A program made the translations under genes and the position numbers. Positions 15,555 through 23,508 of a stretch of 32,649 nt of DNA are shown here, in pieces (the stretch's first letter is position 1; every line of letters starts with the position of its first letter). This stretch comes from Deltaproteobacteria bacterium (GTDB taxonomy: Bacteria > Desulfobacterota_C > Deferrisomatia > Deferrisomatales > JACRMM01): NCBI GenBank assembly GCA_016218905.1, contig JACRCS010000271.1, positions 1 through 32,649 on the forward strand, given 5' to 3'. The notes under the pieces were generated by a model. The model was not told where the DNA came from. It saw only the letters and a list, made by a program, of their open reading frames with translations, and made no database searches.

Positions 15555-17096
15555 CTACGCCTCCCGGTTGACGGGGAGCCGGACGACGAAACGAGCCCCT
15601 CCGCCCGGCGCTTCCGTAGCGCAGATCGTGCCCGAGTGGTGCTCCACCACGCCCTTGCTGATGGCGAGGCCGAGCCCCGTGCCGCCGCGCTTGCGCGTGT
15701 AGAAGGGCTCGAAGATCTTCTCGCGCAGTTCGGGCGGAATGCCGGGACCCTGGTCCGCGATCTCCACCTGCACGAAGTCGCCGTCGAGGGAGCTTCGGAT
15801 CCGGAGCTCGCCGCCCTGCGGCATGACCTCGATCCCGTTCAGCACGATATTGATGAAGACCTGGAGGAGCTGGTCCGGGTCGCCGAGCACCGGGGGCAAG
15901 TTCGGGCCGAGCTCCTTGACGAGGCTGACCGCGCCCGGCCCCCCCTTCGAGCTCGGCAACTGCTCGAGCCCGAAACTTGCCTTCGAGAGGACTCTGTTCA
16001 CGTCCAGAGCTACCAGCTTCGGCTGTTTCGGCCGAGCGTAGTCGAGGAGATCCTTCATCAGTTTCTCGATCCGCCCGGCTTCGTTCTGGACCTTGCCGAA
16101 GATGCTCCGCTCCTCCTCCTTCAGTTCGAGCTCTTCACCCAGAACCTGCAGGGAGAGGCGGATCGCCGCCAGAGGATTCTTGATCTCGTGCGCGATCTTC
16201 GTCGCCAGCTCGCCGCTCGCGGCCAGTTGCTCCGTGCGTTGGAGCTGGTGCACCTGTTCGGTCAGGGCCGCGGCCATGTCGTTGAAGGCGTCGCCGAGCT
16301 GTTTGAACTCGTGCCTGAGCCCGTGGACCCGGTGGTCCAGATCACCCTCTTCGAGCTTCTTCGTGGCCGCCAGGAGCGCCGTGAGCGGTCGCCCGAAGGA
16401 GCGAACGAGGAGGAAACCTGCCGTGATGACGAGGATGGGCCCGCTGGCGACCAGGACGAAAAGGACCATGAAGACGCGGTTGGTGAGCTTACGCGACTCG
16501 AGCGTCTTCTTCTCGAGGTGATCCGTCGTGATGTGCCGCAGGTCCGCGAGCATGTGCAGGAAATCGTCTCCGACGAGGAAGGCCATGTCCTCTTCGGTCC
16601 GCAGCCGGCCTTCGTTGGCCCGAATGGTCAGCACGCGGCTCAGAGCCCGCTCGTAGCGATGACCGAGGTCCCGCAGGGCGACGAGCTTCGTGGCCGCGCT
16701 TCCGGAGTGGTGGCAGGAGAAGCAGGCCCCCGTGGTCTTGTGCATCTCGCGCACGCTCTCGATCAGGAAATCGGGTCCCCTGGCGAAGCGCGTGTCCTTC
16801 TCCTTGAGTGCTGCCTGCACCGCGTGGACGTCCGAGAAGAGCCGGTCCCGCAGGAGCTGGATCTGATGGAGGAGGACGAGGTGGTCGAGCGACTTGAGGC
16901 TGTAGTAGGTGGCGCCGAGGATGTAAGCCCCACCGACGATGAAGATCAACGAGAGCAGCACGCTGGCGACGTAAATGATCCGTCTCAAGGAGGCACCTGG
17001 TCCGGCCTGGCGCCCCCCGGGCTCAGCGGCCGTGCTACGCGAGTCGAAGGGCTTGGGGGAGCCTTCCGTCCGTGGTCCCGCTGAGACCTGGGACAC
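15555..17096 (-). CDS. Sensor histidine kinase with c-type haem site in the periplasmic domain
   Basis: The 513-residue kinase has transmembrane helices at about 39-62 and 207-232, enclosing a helical periplasmic sensor of some 145 residues. The sensor contains TTGACFSCHHSGS, a CxxCH at C125-H129, so it should bind covalent haem c, as in Geobacter-type MCPs and kinases. HAMP follows (about 233-285), then HisKA with H303 (IAHEIKNPLAAIRLSLQVL) and the ATPase domain with 'FINIVLNGIEVMPQGG', 'DQGPGIPPE' and 'GGTGLGLAIS'. It lies between a binding lipoprotein and its NtrC partner. The haem suggests redox or gas sensing. The start codon is GTG without a clear ribosome site; a TTG near residue 37 is an alternative, so the N-terminus is uncertain. 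Confidence 0.92.
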   Translation of the reverse strand: MSQVSAGPRTEGSPKPFDSRSTAAEPGGRQAGPGASLRRIIYVASVLLSLIFIVGGAYILGATYYSLKSLDHLVLLHQIQLLRDRLFSDVHAVQAALKEKDTRFARGPDFLIESVREMHKTTGACFSCHHSGSAATKLVALRDLGHRYERALSRVLTIRANEGRLRTEEDMAFLVGDDFLHMLADLRHITTDHLEKKTLESRKLTNRVFMVLFVLVASGPILVITAGFLLVRSFGRPLTALLAATKKLEEGDLDHRVHGLRHEFKQLGDAFNDMAAALTEQVHQLQRTEQLAASGELATKIAHEIKNPLAAIRLSLQVLGEELELKEEERSIFGKVQNEAGRIEKLMKDLLDYARPKQPKLVALDVNRVLSKASFGLEQLPSSKGGPGAVSLVKELGPNLPPVLGDPDQLLQVFINIVLNGIEVMPQGGELRIRSSLDGDFVQVEIADQGPGIPPELREKIFEPFYTRKRGGTGLGLAISKGVVEHHSGTICATEAPGGGARFVVRLPVNREA

Positions 17097-17114
17097 AGCG
17101 GCGGGAGACCGTGG

Positions 17115-18047
17115 CTAACGATTGTCATACTCGTATCGATCCAGATCGATGCCCGCTTCCCGAGCGTAGTCGTCGATGGGAGCGTAGTCTTCGTCCCGCG
17201 TGGGGATGAACCGAACCGCACCGATCGACTGCAAGGCGGCGGCGCCGGCCGGATTCCGATCCATGCCGAGCAGAGCGCTCCGGATGCGCTCTTTCAGACC
17301 CGGGGGCATGGCGGCTCGTACCGCAAGGCCGTTCTCGGGTACCTTCTTCGAGGTGGCAAGGATCGCCACCTCCCGGCGAAACCCGGGATCCGTCGCTACG
17401 AGGGCCTCGTAGACGGTGTTCTTGAGGGCACCGGCCTGCGCCCGCCTCTCCAGCACGTCCCGGGCGACGTCTTCGTGAGTGCCGGCGAAGTACGCCTCCT
17501 TGAAGTATCTCTCGTAATCCGCCACCCCTTCCTTGCGCAGGAGGGCGAGCGGAAAGAGATACCCGGCCATCGTCGCCTTGTCGACGAAGGCAAAGACCTT
17601 CCCCCTCAAGTCTTGCACGGACCGGATGCCGCTGTCCTTCCGGGCGATCAACAGCCCGTGGTAGGTCGACGTTCCGTCCGGCCTCTCGGGCCTCGCCAAG
17701 ACCTCGACGTTGAGCTTGCGACGGGCCAGTACGTAAGTGAAGCTTCCGAAGAACGCGCCGTCCAGATTGTCGCTCTCGAAGTTGCGGATAATATTGCCGT
17801 ACCGTGACAGGATTCGCAGCTGGACCGGCCTTCCCGTACTCGACGCGAGGTAGTTGGCGAGCAGTTCGAATCGATCGATCTGGGCGAAGATGTTCTTCTC
17901 GGGCATCAGACCGATCAGGAGCGGACCTCCGCCGGGCTCCGGCCCGGGAGCGATCGCCCTCTCGCTCCGGCCGCACCCCGCCAGGAGCAGCGGCGCGAGC
18001 GCGAGCAGGCCGCAGAGGAGCATCGAAGACCACGACCCCTGTCTCAT
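17115..18047 (-). CDS. PhnD-like periplasmic substrate-binding lipoprotein (sensory)
   Basis: The 310-residue protein has a lipoprotein signal MRQGSWSSMLLCGLLALAPLLLAGC (lipobox LAGC). The mature part follows the phosphate/phosphite/phosphonate binding family (PhnD): 'LLIGLMPEKNIFAQIDRFELLANYLASSTGRPVQLRILSRYGNIIRNFES', 'DGAFFGSFTYVLARRK', 'IRSVQDLRGKVFAFVDKATMAGYLFPLALLRKEG' and 'AYFAGTHEDVARDVLERRAQAGALKNTVYEAL'. No ABC permease or ATPase is nearby. It is followed after 18 bases by the kinase and then the NtrC regulator, so it more likely supplies a ligand signal to the kinase than feeds a transporter. I use ATG 18047; the longer frame upstream runs through the promoter. The ligand is unknown. 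Confidence 0.85.
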   Translation of the reverse strand: MRQGSWSSMLLCGLLALAPLLLAGCGRSERAIAPGPEPGGGPLLIGLMPEKNIFAQIDRFELLANYLASSTGRPVQLRILSRYGNIIRNFESDNLDGAFFGSFTYVLARRKLNVEVLARPERPDGTSTYHGLLIARKDSGIRSVQDLRGKVFAFVDKATMAGYLFPLALLRKEGVADYERYFKEAYFAGTHEDVARDVLERRAQAGALKNTVYEALVATDPGFRREVAILATSKKVPENGLAVRAAMPPGLKERIRSALLGMDRNPAGAAALQSIGAVRFIPTRDEDYAPIDDYAREAGIDLDRYEYDNR

Positions 18048-18134
18048 GACGGGGCACGCAGACCTTCGAGGAAAGATCGATCGGGTATGGGTCGACTCCT
18101 TTCGCTCGAGTCCGAACACACCATAAGCCATGGG

Positions 18135-18163
18135 ATTGTAAAGGTTATAGTTTTTCGCTTCAA
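18135..18163 (-). promoter_or_regulatory. Sigma-70-type promoter for the sensory operon
   Basis: On the minus strand TTGAAG (18163-18158) and TACAAT (18140-18135) are 17 bases apart, about 90 bases upstream of the PhnD-like gene. This is a good match to a housekeeping promoter. Confidence 0.7.
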
Positions 18164-18242
18164 CACCGCAATGAACCGCGGCCGTTCGGATCCTCTCCGG
18201 GAGCACGGGGCGGCACCGAACGCAATATCCCGTGAGATTTCG

Positions 18243-18272
18243 TTGACTTTCGAGCGGCCCCTCCCGTATACT
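18243..18272 (+). promoter_or_regulatory. Sigma-70-type promoter for metF
   Basis: TTGACT (18243-18248) and TATACT (18267-18272) are 18 bases apart, with transcription expected near 18280. It is divergent from the sensory-operon promoter, with about 80 bases between the two -35 boxes. Confidence 0.8.
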
Positions 18273-18330
18273 TTCAGTTTCTCATTTCTGCCGCAATGCA
18301 TTTGGCCCCAGGAGGGTGGAGGAGGTTTTC

Positions 18331-19887
18331 GTGGAGCATCTCGGCACGTACCAGCGTTCACTTCTCGACCACAAGACCTTCAGCGTCACCTGGGAGCTGG
18401 TGCCCGGCAGGGGCGCCTTCGAGAAGGCTCAGGAAGTCGTCTTCGCCTCGGCCGAGCAGGCGGCCAAGGGCGGCAAGGTCCAAGCCCTCACCATCACGGA
18501 CAACCCCGGCGGCAATCCCGCCATCTCGGCCGAGATGCTCGGGGCCGAAGTCAACAAGCTCGGCATCGAGCCCCTGGTGCACTTCACCTGTAAAGACAAG
18601 AATCGAAATCAACTAGAGGGCCTTCTTTACGGAATGGAACGGGCCAACGTCCGCAATCTGCTCATCATGACGGGCGATTACACGTATTCCGGTTTTCAGG
18701 GCCGTTCCAAACCTGTGTTCGACGTCGACCCGACGATGCTCCTTGCCCTGGTCACCGCGCTAAATAACGGCATGGAGGTCCCTACTCTTAAGGGTACCAC
18801 CAAACTCGCGCAGACACATTTCTTTGCCGGGGCCGCGGCGAGCCCCTTCAAGGCGCTCGAATCCGAGCAGATGACCCAGTACTACAAGCTGAAGAAGAAG
18901 CTGGAGTCCGGTGCGCAGTTCATCGTGCCGCAGCTCGGTTACGACGCCCGGAAGTTCCACGAGCTCATCCTGATGATGAAGCGCCTCGGCTACGGGCACG
19001 TTCCCGTGCTCGGGACCGTGTACCTGCTGCCCCTCGGCGCGGCCAAGCTCATGAACCGCAACGGACTTCCCGGCTGCGTCGCCACGAGCAAGCTCGTCTC
19101 GGTGCTCGAACAGGAAGCCACGGCGGCCGACAAGGGCAAGGGGAAACGCCTCGAGCGCGCGGCCAAGATGTACGCCTTCATGAAGGGGATGGGCTTCGCC
19201 GGGGTGCATGTCGGCGGCCACGGCATGACCTATCAGGACCTCGAGTTCATCATCGGGAAGGGGGAGGAGCTCGCCCCCAACTGGCTGGACGTGGTGCCCG
19301 AGTTCGATTTCCCGCAGCCCAACGGCTGGTACTACTTCGAGAAGGATCCGAAGACCGGCCTCAACACCGAGACGCCGGTCGACCGGTCCAAGCATCGCCC
19401 GTCGTCGACCTTCGGCTACAAGGCCTTCCGGACGCTCCACGGCGCCATGTTCGAGAAGCACGGGTTCCTCTTCAAGCCCATGCAGTCCCTGGCGAAGGCG
19501 ATCGACGGCTCCTCCATGGAGCACCTCTTCGAGCGCGTCGAGCACTTCATGAAGGTGATGACCAACGAGTGCATGCACTGCGGCGACTGCGGCCTCTTCG
19601 ACCTCGCCTACCTCTGCCCCACGAGCCAGTGCTCCAAGGGCCAGCGCAACGGCCCTTGCGGCGGCAGCTTCGAGGGTTGGTGCGAGGTCTATCCGAAGAA
19701 GAAGCAGTGCATCTACGTCCGCGCCTACGACCGGCTGAAGAGCGTGGGCGAGGAAGATACCCTGGGCGCGTACCACGTGCCGCCGGTGAACTACGACCTC
19801 CTCTGGACCTCTTCCTGGCTCAACTTCTACATGGGCCGGGACCACTCGGCCAAGCGCCTCGGCATCGAGCCGCCCGAGAAGAAGTAG
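18331..19887 (+). CDS. metF: Methylenetetrahydrofolate reductase with MTHFR_C (MetV-like) zinc-type domain
   Basis: The 518-residue protein begins with a MetF TIM-barrel: 'FSVTWELVPGRGAFEKAQ', 'ALTITDNPGGNPAISAEMLGAEV', 'EPLVHFTCKDKNRNQLEGLLYGMERANVRNLLIMTGD' and 'FVGAAASPFK'-type 'FFAGAAASPFKALESEQ'. The last ~130 residues are the cysteine-rich MTHFR_C domain: 'NECMHCGDCGLFDLAYLCPTSQCSKGQRNGPCGGSFEGWCEVYPKKKQCIYVRAYDRL'. In acetogens and related anaerobes this domain is MetV, a separate subunit; here it is fused. The enzyme interconverts methylene- and methyl-tetrahydrofolate for methionine synthesis or the Wood-Ljungdahl pathway. The GTG at 18331 is five bases after GGAGGAGG and is preferred to the GTG at 18316, which directly abuts a GGAGG. 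Single gene with own promoter and terminator. Confidence 0.93.
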   Translation: MEHLGTYQRSLLDHKTFSVTWELVPGRGAFEKAQEVVFASAEQAAKGGKVQALTITDNPGGNPAISAEMLGAEVNKLGIEPLVHFTCKDKNRNQLEGLLYGMERANVRNLLIMTGDYTYSGFQGRSKPVFDVDPTMLLALVTALNNGMEVPTLKGTTKLAQTHFFAGAAASPFKALESEQMTQYYKLKKKLESGAQFIVPQLGYDARKFHELILMMKRLGYGHVPVLGTVYLLPLGAAKLMNRNGLPGCVATSKLVSVLEQEATAADKGKGKRLERAAKMYAFMKGMGFAGVHVGGHGMTYQDLEFIIGKGEELAPNWLDVVPEFDFPQPNGWYYFEKDPKTGLNTETPVDRSKHRPSSTFGYKAFRTLHGAMFEKHGFLFKPMQSLAKAIDGSSMEHLFERVEHFMKVMTNECMHCGDCGLFDLAYLCPTSQCSKGQRNGPCGGSFEGWCEVYPKKKQCIYVRAYDRLKSVGEEDTLGAYHVPPVNYDLLWTSSWLNFYMGRDHSAKRLGIEPPEKK

Positions 19888-19910
19888 GTCCGGCCCCGAA
19901 CGATCGACGC

Positions 19911-19947
19911 GGCGCAGGAACGGCACGTTCCTGCGCCGTTTTTGTTT
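19911..19947 (+). terminator. Rho-independent terminator after metF
   Basis: The arms ggcgcaggaacg (19911-19922) and cgttcctgcgcc (19926-19937) are perfect inverted repeats with a 3-base loop, followed by GTTTTTGTTT. Confidence 0.95.
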
Positions 19948-19948
19948 C

Positions 19949-20034
19949 CATAAGTCCTATAAGTCCTATAGGTCCCATGATGGGACCTATAGGACCAATG
20001 GGACCTATGGGACTTATGGGACCTATGGGACATG
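19949..20034. repeat. Array of a ~10-base 'tgggacctat' unit in both orientations
   Basis: The stretch contains ten or so copies of variants of tgggacctat / ataggtccca, first in one orientation and then in the other. Its centre is a perfect 14-bp inverted repeat (cctataggtcccat at 19965-19978 and atgggacctatagg at 19980-19993) with a 1-base spacer, so it can form a long hairpin or cruciform. The array runs into the start codon of the downstream methyltransferase gene (20032). I do not recognise it as an insertion sequence end; it looks like a dispersed intergenic repeat. Confidence 0.9.
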
Positions 20035-20787
20035 GTACCGAGGCCTGGCATCGAAGCCTTAGCGAACACCACCGTCGTCCTGGTCGAGCCCATGTATGGG
20101 GGAAACCTGGGGAGCGTCGGACGGGCGATGGCAAACTTCGGGCTTCGCCGGCTCGTCCTCGTCAACCCCGCCCCCGGCATCTTCGACGATGAGGCTCTCG
20201 GCCCCATGGCCCGCACCGCCGTCGACCTCGTCCGGGACGCCGCCGTGGTGCCGACCCTGGAGGACGCGCTGGCGGAGACCGAGCTCGCGCTGGGCTTCAC
20301 CACCCGGACCGGCAGGAGGCGCCGAGACGGCTTGGACCTGCGGCCCGCGGTGGAACGGGTTCGGGGGGAATTCTCGGGGACCCGGGTGGCGGCGGTCTTC
20401 GGCCGGGAGGATCGGGGGCTCACCAACGCCGAGCTCGACCTCTGCCACTGGCTCGTCCGGATCCCGACGGATCCCGGCCTGGCGAGCCTCAACCTCGCCC
20501 AGGCGGTCGCGCTCTTCGCCTATGAAGTCCACGAGGCCTGCCGAGCGGCTCTTCCGCCGAACCCCACGCCCCGCCACGTCGCCACGGTCTCGGAGATGGA
20601 AGGGTTCTACGCCCAGCTCTCTTCGGTCCTCACCAGGATCGGGTTCATCGAGGAGAAGAGCCCCGACCGCATGATGAATGAGCTCCGGCGGATCTTCTCG
20701 CGGCGGCTGCCGGAGCCCCGGGACGTGCGCATCCTGCGGGGTATCCTCTCGAAGGTGGAGCTGGCGCTGGCGCGGGAGCGCCAGTGA
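20032..20787 (+). CDS. trmJ: TrmH/SpoU-family RNA methyltransferase, TrmJ type
   Basis: The 251-residue protein has the three SpoU/TrmH knot motifs: motif 1 'VLVEPMYGGNLGSVGRAMANFGL', motif 2 'VAAVFGREDRGLTNAELDLCHWLVRIPT' and motif 3 'ASLNLAQAVALFAYEV'. These bind S-adenosylmethionine in a trefoil knot. The C-terminal ~80 residues ('MEGFYAQLSSVLTRIGFIEEKSPDRMMNELRRIFSRRLPEPRDVRILRGILSKVE') are the helical extension typical of TrmJ, which 2'-O-methylates position 32 of tRNAs. The start ATG is embedded in the end of the intergenic repeat, with GGGA just before it. It sits downstream of metF but behind a strong terminator, so it must have another promoter, perhaps in the repeat. It converges on the YedE gene. 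Confidence 0.92.
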   Translation: MVPRPGIEALANTTVVLVEPMYGGNLGSVGRAMANFGLRRLVLVNPAPGIFDDEALGPMARTAVDLVRDAAVVPTLEDALAETELALGFTTRTGRRRRDGLDLRPAVERVRGEFSGTRVAAVFGREDRGLTNAELDLCHWLVRIPTDPGLASLNLAQAVALFAYEVHEACRAALPPNPTPRHVATVSEMEGFYAQLSSVLTRIGFIEEKSPDRMMNELRRIFSRRLPEPRDVRILRGILSKVELALARERQ

Positions 20788-20882
20788 TCAGTTATCAGTC
20801 TTCAGTCGCCAGTTCTCCGAACGTCAGTACTCACTCACGATTGTCGAAACTCCTGATCACTGATACCTGATCACTGATAACT
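20788..20882. repeat. Intergenic repeat of the 'gatcagttatcag' type
   Basis: Between the convergent trmJ and yedE-like genes lies a run of related short words. A 14-base unit cctgatcactgata is repeated exactly in tandem (20852-20865 and 20866-20879), and agttatcagt at 20790-20799 is the inverted partner of actgataact at 20873-20882. It could fold into a long imperfect hairpin and end transcription from both sides. Similar words are known as dispersed repeats in several bacterial genomes. Confidence 0.85.
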
Positions 20883-20907
20883 CAGTATTTCCCCTTCCGC
20901 TCGACTC

Positions 20908-21975
20908 TCAACCGGGAGAACGCTCCCTGAGAAAGAGAGATATCAGGAGGATGAAGGCGAAGCCGAGCAGCACCGCTACCTTGCCGACGAGCGAAACGCC
21001 GGCCGCGGTGGCGGCGATCCCCCACGACTGCGCCAGCGCCCCTCCGAGCAACATCCCGACGACCACGAGCCCCGCGTCCGCGTCGCCCTCCCCCGCCTTC
21101 ACGAGCTGACGGAAGGGACACCCGCCGATCAGCACCGAGGTCCAGCCGACGAGCACCATCCCGAGAAAGCTCCAGAGGTGCTCGGTGTGAGCCCCCGGCT
21201 GGCCGTAGAGACCCGGGTGGAAGCGGCCGCTCCCGACGTTGAACCCCAGAGACGTAGCGAGGAAGGCGACCCCGCCGAAGAAAAGGTAGCTCCTCCCCCC
21301 CATCAGGAGCGTGTCCCGAATGCTCCCGGTGATGCAGAAGCGGCTGCGCTGCGCCACGGCGCCGAGGACGAGGCCCGAGCCGAGGGAGAGCGACCACCCC
21401 GCGTGCTGGCCCGCGCTGCCTTGCTCGGAGGAGAGGAGGAAGGCGGGACGGACGACGGAGAAGACGCCCAGCAGAAGGAAGAGGGCCGGGACCCAGAGCC
21501 CGCTCCCGCCCCGCTCTCGAGGCCCGTCGGCGAGCTCTACCCCATTCGCGAAGCCCTTCAGCCCGAGCCACACACCGGCCACGAGGCCGGCCACGCCGGC
21601 AGCCGCCGTCAGGTCGCCGGCCGTGAGGCGCAGGAAGAGCTTGATCGGGCAGCCGATGAAGACGCTGCACCCGACGATCAGGAAGACACCGGAGAAGAGC
21701 CGCAGCACGGGCGCGCTCCCACCCCGGGACCGGAACTCCCGGAAGCCCACGGCCGTCATCGCCGAACCGAGGACGAAACCGATCAGCTCCGGACGCAGGT
21801 ACTGCATCCGCTCGTTGCCGTGGAGACCCAAGGCGCCCGCGGCGTTCTCGAGGAAGCAGGAGACGCAGATCCCGGAGTTCTCCGGATTGCCCCAGAGCGA
21901 GAGGAGGACGCCCAGGGCGCCGAGCAGGAGGCCCGCCGCGGTGACCTCCCAGAGGTGGCGGTCGCGCAGGCTCAT
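20908..21975 (-). CDS. YedE/YeeE-family membrane protein, putative selenium transporter
   Basis: This 355-residue polytopic membrane protein has roughly ten hydrophobic segments. It shows the blocks of the selenium-linked YedE family: 'GNPENSGICVSCFLENAAGALGLH', 'MQYLRPELIGFVLGS', 'RGGSAPVLRLFSG', 'FIGCPIKLFLRLTAGDL', 'AQRSRFCITGSIRDTLL', 'GQPGAHTEHLWSFLGMVLVGWTSVLIGGCPFRQLVKAGEGDADAG'. The conserved cysteines in CVSC, GCPI, RFC and GCPF probably handle selenium or sulfur. The family is associated with selenium metabolism genes, but transport has been shown mainly for thiosulfate in related YeeE. It starts one base after the TPR gene stop, with its ribosome site inside that gene. Placed last in the radical SAM peptide cluster, it may supply Se or S for the product. 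Confidence 0.88.
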   Translation of the reverse strand: MSLRDRHLWEVTAAGLLLGALGVLLSLWGNPENSGICVSCFLENAAGALGLHGNERMQYLRPELIGFVLGSAMTAVGFREFRSRGGSAPVLRLFSGVFLIVGCSVFIGCPIKLFLRLTAGDLTAAAGVAGLVAGVWLGLKGFANGVELADGPRERGGSGLWVPALFLLLGVFSVVRPAFLLSSEQGSAGQHAGWSLSLGSGLVLGAVAQRSRFCITGSIRDTLLMGGRSYLFFGGVAFLATSLGFNVGSGRFHPGLYGQPGAHTEHLWSFLGMVLVGWTSVLIGGCPFRQLVKAGEGDADAGLVVVGMLLGGALAQSWGIAATAAGVSLVGKVAVLLGFAFILLISLFLRERSPG

Positions 21976-21976
21976 C

Positions 21977-22519
21977 TTACTCGCACCCTCCCGCCAGGCG
22001 GCTGCGCAGGTAGTGGAGCTTCTTCAGCGAGGCGTCCAGCGAGCGGTTCTCCGGGTGCGCGCGAGCCCTGCCGGCGATCACCCGATAGCCTTCGTCCAGG
22101 ACCTTCTGCAACTCGGGGCGGCGCGAGAGTCGGCTCTTCGCGTCCACGTACTCGCCGTTGAGGCGAACGCCCTCGACGTACGCCGCGACCGCTTCCTCGA
22201 GGGCTCCCGAGCGGTAGAGGATCTCGCCCTTCAAGATCCGGCCGTGGGCCTCGTTCGGGTAGAGGCGGGCGAGCTCGTCGAGCTTGAAGAGAGCTCCTTG
22301 CAGGTCGCCCGACCGGAGGAGCGTCTGGACGGGATCGTATAGCTTTTCCAGGAGATCGATCCGCGCCTGGCGCGCCAGTTCCCGTTCCAGCGCGCGCTCG
22401 GAGCGTGCACCGTCCCTGCCCGAAACGGCCCCGGACCCGCCCGAGAGCACCAGGACAAGCGCGACCGCCGTGGCGGCGAGGAGCGACCAGAGCACGGTAT
22501 CGTAGCGATCCTTCCACAT
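21977..22519 (-). CDS. Membrane-anchored TPR-like protein
   Basis: The protein has 180 residues. An N-terminal transmembrane helix (about 8-30, 'TVLWSLLAATAVALVLVLSGG') acts as an uncleaved anchor. It is followed by a charged linker and TPR-like helices: 'ARIDLLEKLYDPVQTLLRSGDLQGALFKLDELARLYPNEAHGRILKGEILYRSGALEEAVAAYVEGVRLNGEYVDAKSRL'. The soluble part should lie in the periplasm and serve protein contacts. It sits between the PhnD-like gene (34-base gap) and the YedE-like gene (1-base gap). No family with known function is recognised. Confidence 0.8.
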   Translation of the reverse strand: MWKDRYDTVLWSLLAATAVALVLVLSGGSGAVSGRDGARSERALERELARQARIDLLEKLYDPVQTLLRSGDLQGALFKLDELARLYPNEAHGRILKGEILYRSGALEEAVAAYVEGVRLNGEYVDAKSRLSRRPELQKVLDEGYRVIAGRARAHPENRSLDASLKKLHYLRSRLAGGCE

Positions 22520-22553
22520 GGTGGCCTCGGAGCGGATCCTCAGGCTCGCGCCG

Positions 22554-23471
22554 TCAGAACTTCTGATACGGCGGCATGTTGACCCGCCGCGCCATCTCTC
22601 GCAACGGGTCGTAGTCGCTATCCAGCAGCTCCTCGAAGCCGTCGACCCAGGCCGCCTTCAGCACCTTCACCCGCTCCCCGTCGACGTCGGCGGTGTCGGC
22701 AGCCGTGAGCGCCAGGAGCGCGTCCCTCACCTTCGCCACCACCGCCGGATCCGCGCCCTGACCGGCCCCGAAGGTGCAGTAGGGGACGAGGGGACTCCGG
22801 GCGAGGACGACGAACTCCGCTGGGGTGATCTTCCCTTCGCGGGTCATGTTCTCCAGATCGAGGACGGGAGCGGCCGCTACGTCGTACTCGCCGTAGAGGA
22901 CGCCGTAGATCACCTTCTCGTGCTTGAAGGAGCCCGACGGAATCACGTACTTCGCCAGGTCGACCTCCGGGTCGATGCCGGCCCGAAGCATGGCGTCGTA
23001 CTCGGCGAGGTAGCCGGTGGGAGCGAGCATGGGGCCGAACGCCATCTTCTTCCCGCGGAGGTCGGAGAGCCGCTCGATTCCGCTCCCCGCCCTGGTGATG
23101 ATCGCCCCTGCCGTGCGGGACCCGAACTGGCCCCGCTTTTCGGAGGCAAGCAGCTTCAGACCGTACTTCTCCTTGAGGATGATGTAGAGGAGCGAGTTCG
23201 TGTGGGTGAGCGCGAACTCGCCGGCCTGGTAGCGCTTTTCGAAGTCGTGGGTGTCTACCGGGACCGCCGCGAAGTTGACGCCGGCCTTCTCCGAGAGATA
23301 GCGGGTCAGGGGCAGGAAGCGCTGCAACGTCTCCGCTTCGCTGTTGCAGACCATATAGCCGATCTTCATGACCGGTCGGTCCGCCTTCCCGCTGCACCCG
23401 GCCAGAAGCAGGAGGAGCGCCGCAGCGGAGGCGAGGCCGAATCCGGTCCTGGGAAAGCATCTCCTGAGCAT
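22554..23471 (-). CDS. PhnD-like periplasmic binding lipoprotein in the radical SAM cluster
   Basis: The 305-residue protein has a lipoprotein signal (AAALLLLLAGC, lipobox LAGC). Its body matches the PhnD-like phosphate/phosphite/phosphonate-binding fold: 'KIGYMVCNSEAETLQRFLPLTRYLSEKAGVNFAAVPVDTHDFEKRYQAGEFALTHTNSLLYIILKEK', 'IERLSDLRGKKMAFGPMLAPTGYLAEYDAMLRAGIDPEVD' and 'GEYDVAAAPVLDL'. No ABC permease or ATPase accompanies it. A cysteine in 'YMVCNSEAE' at the ligand-site loop is unusual. GGAGGAG lies ten bases before the ATG. Its cargo is unknown; with the YedE-like protein nearby, a selenium or sulfur oxyanion is possible but unproven. Confidence 0.85.
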   Translation of the reverse strand: MLRRCFPRTGFGLASAAALLLLLAGCSGKADRPVMKIGYMVCNSEAETLQRFLPLTRYLSEKAGVNFAAVPVDTHDFEKRYQAGEFALTHTNSLLYIILKEKYGLKLLASEKRGQFGSRTAGAIITRAGSGIERLSDLRGKKMAFGPMLAPTGYLAEYDAMLRAGIDPEVDLAKYVIPSGSFKHEKVIYGVLYGEYDVAAAPVLDLENMTREGKITPAEFVVLARSPLVPYCTFGAGQGADPAVVAKVRDALLALTAADTADVDGERVKVLKAAWVDGFEELLDSDYDPLREMARRVNMPPYQKF

Positions 23472-23508
23472 GGGAACCGTTCTCCTCCCTCAATGGATGG
23501 ATGGCCGC

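Noticed and set aside
19820..20134. Collagen-like Gly-Pro-Ile/Met ORFs over the decamer array, on both strands
   Set aside because: The collagen-like triplets come from the DNA repeat itself; there is no signal peptide, ribosome site or continuation, and the array overlaps the start of trmJ.
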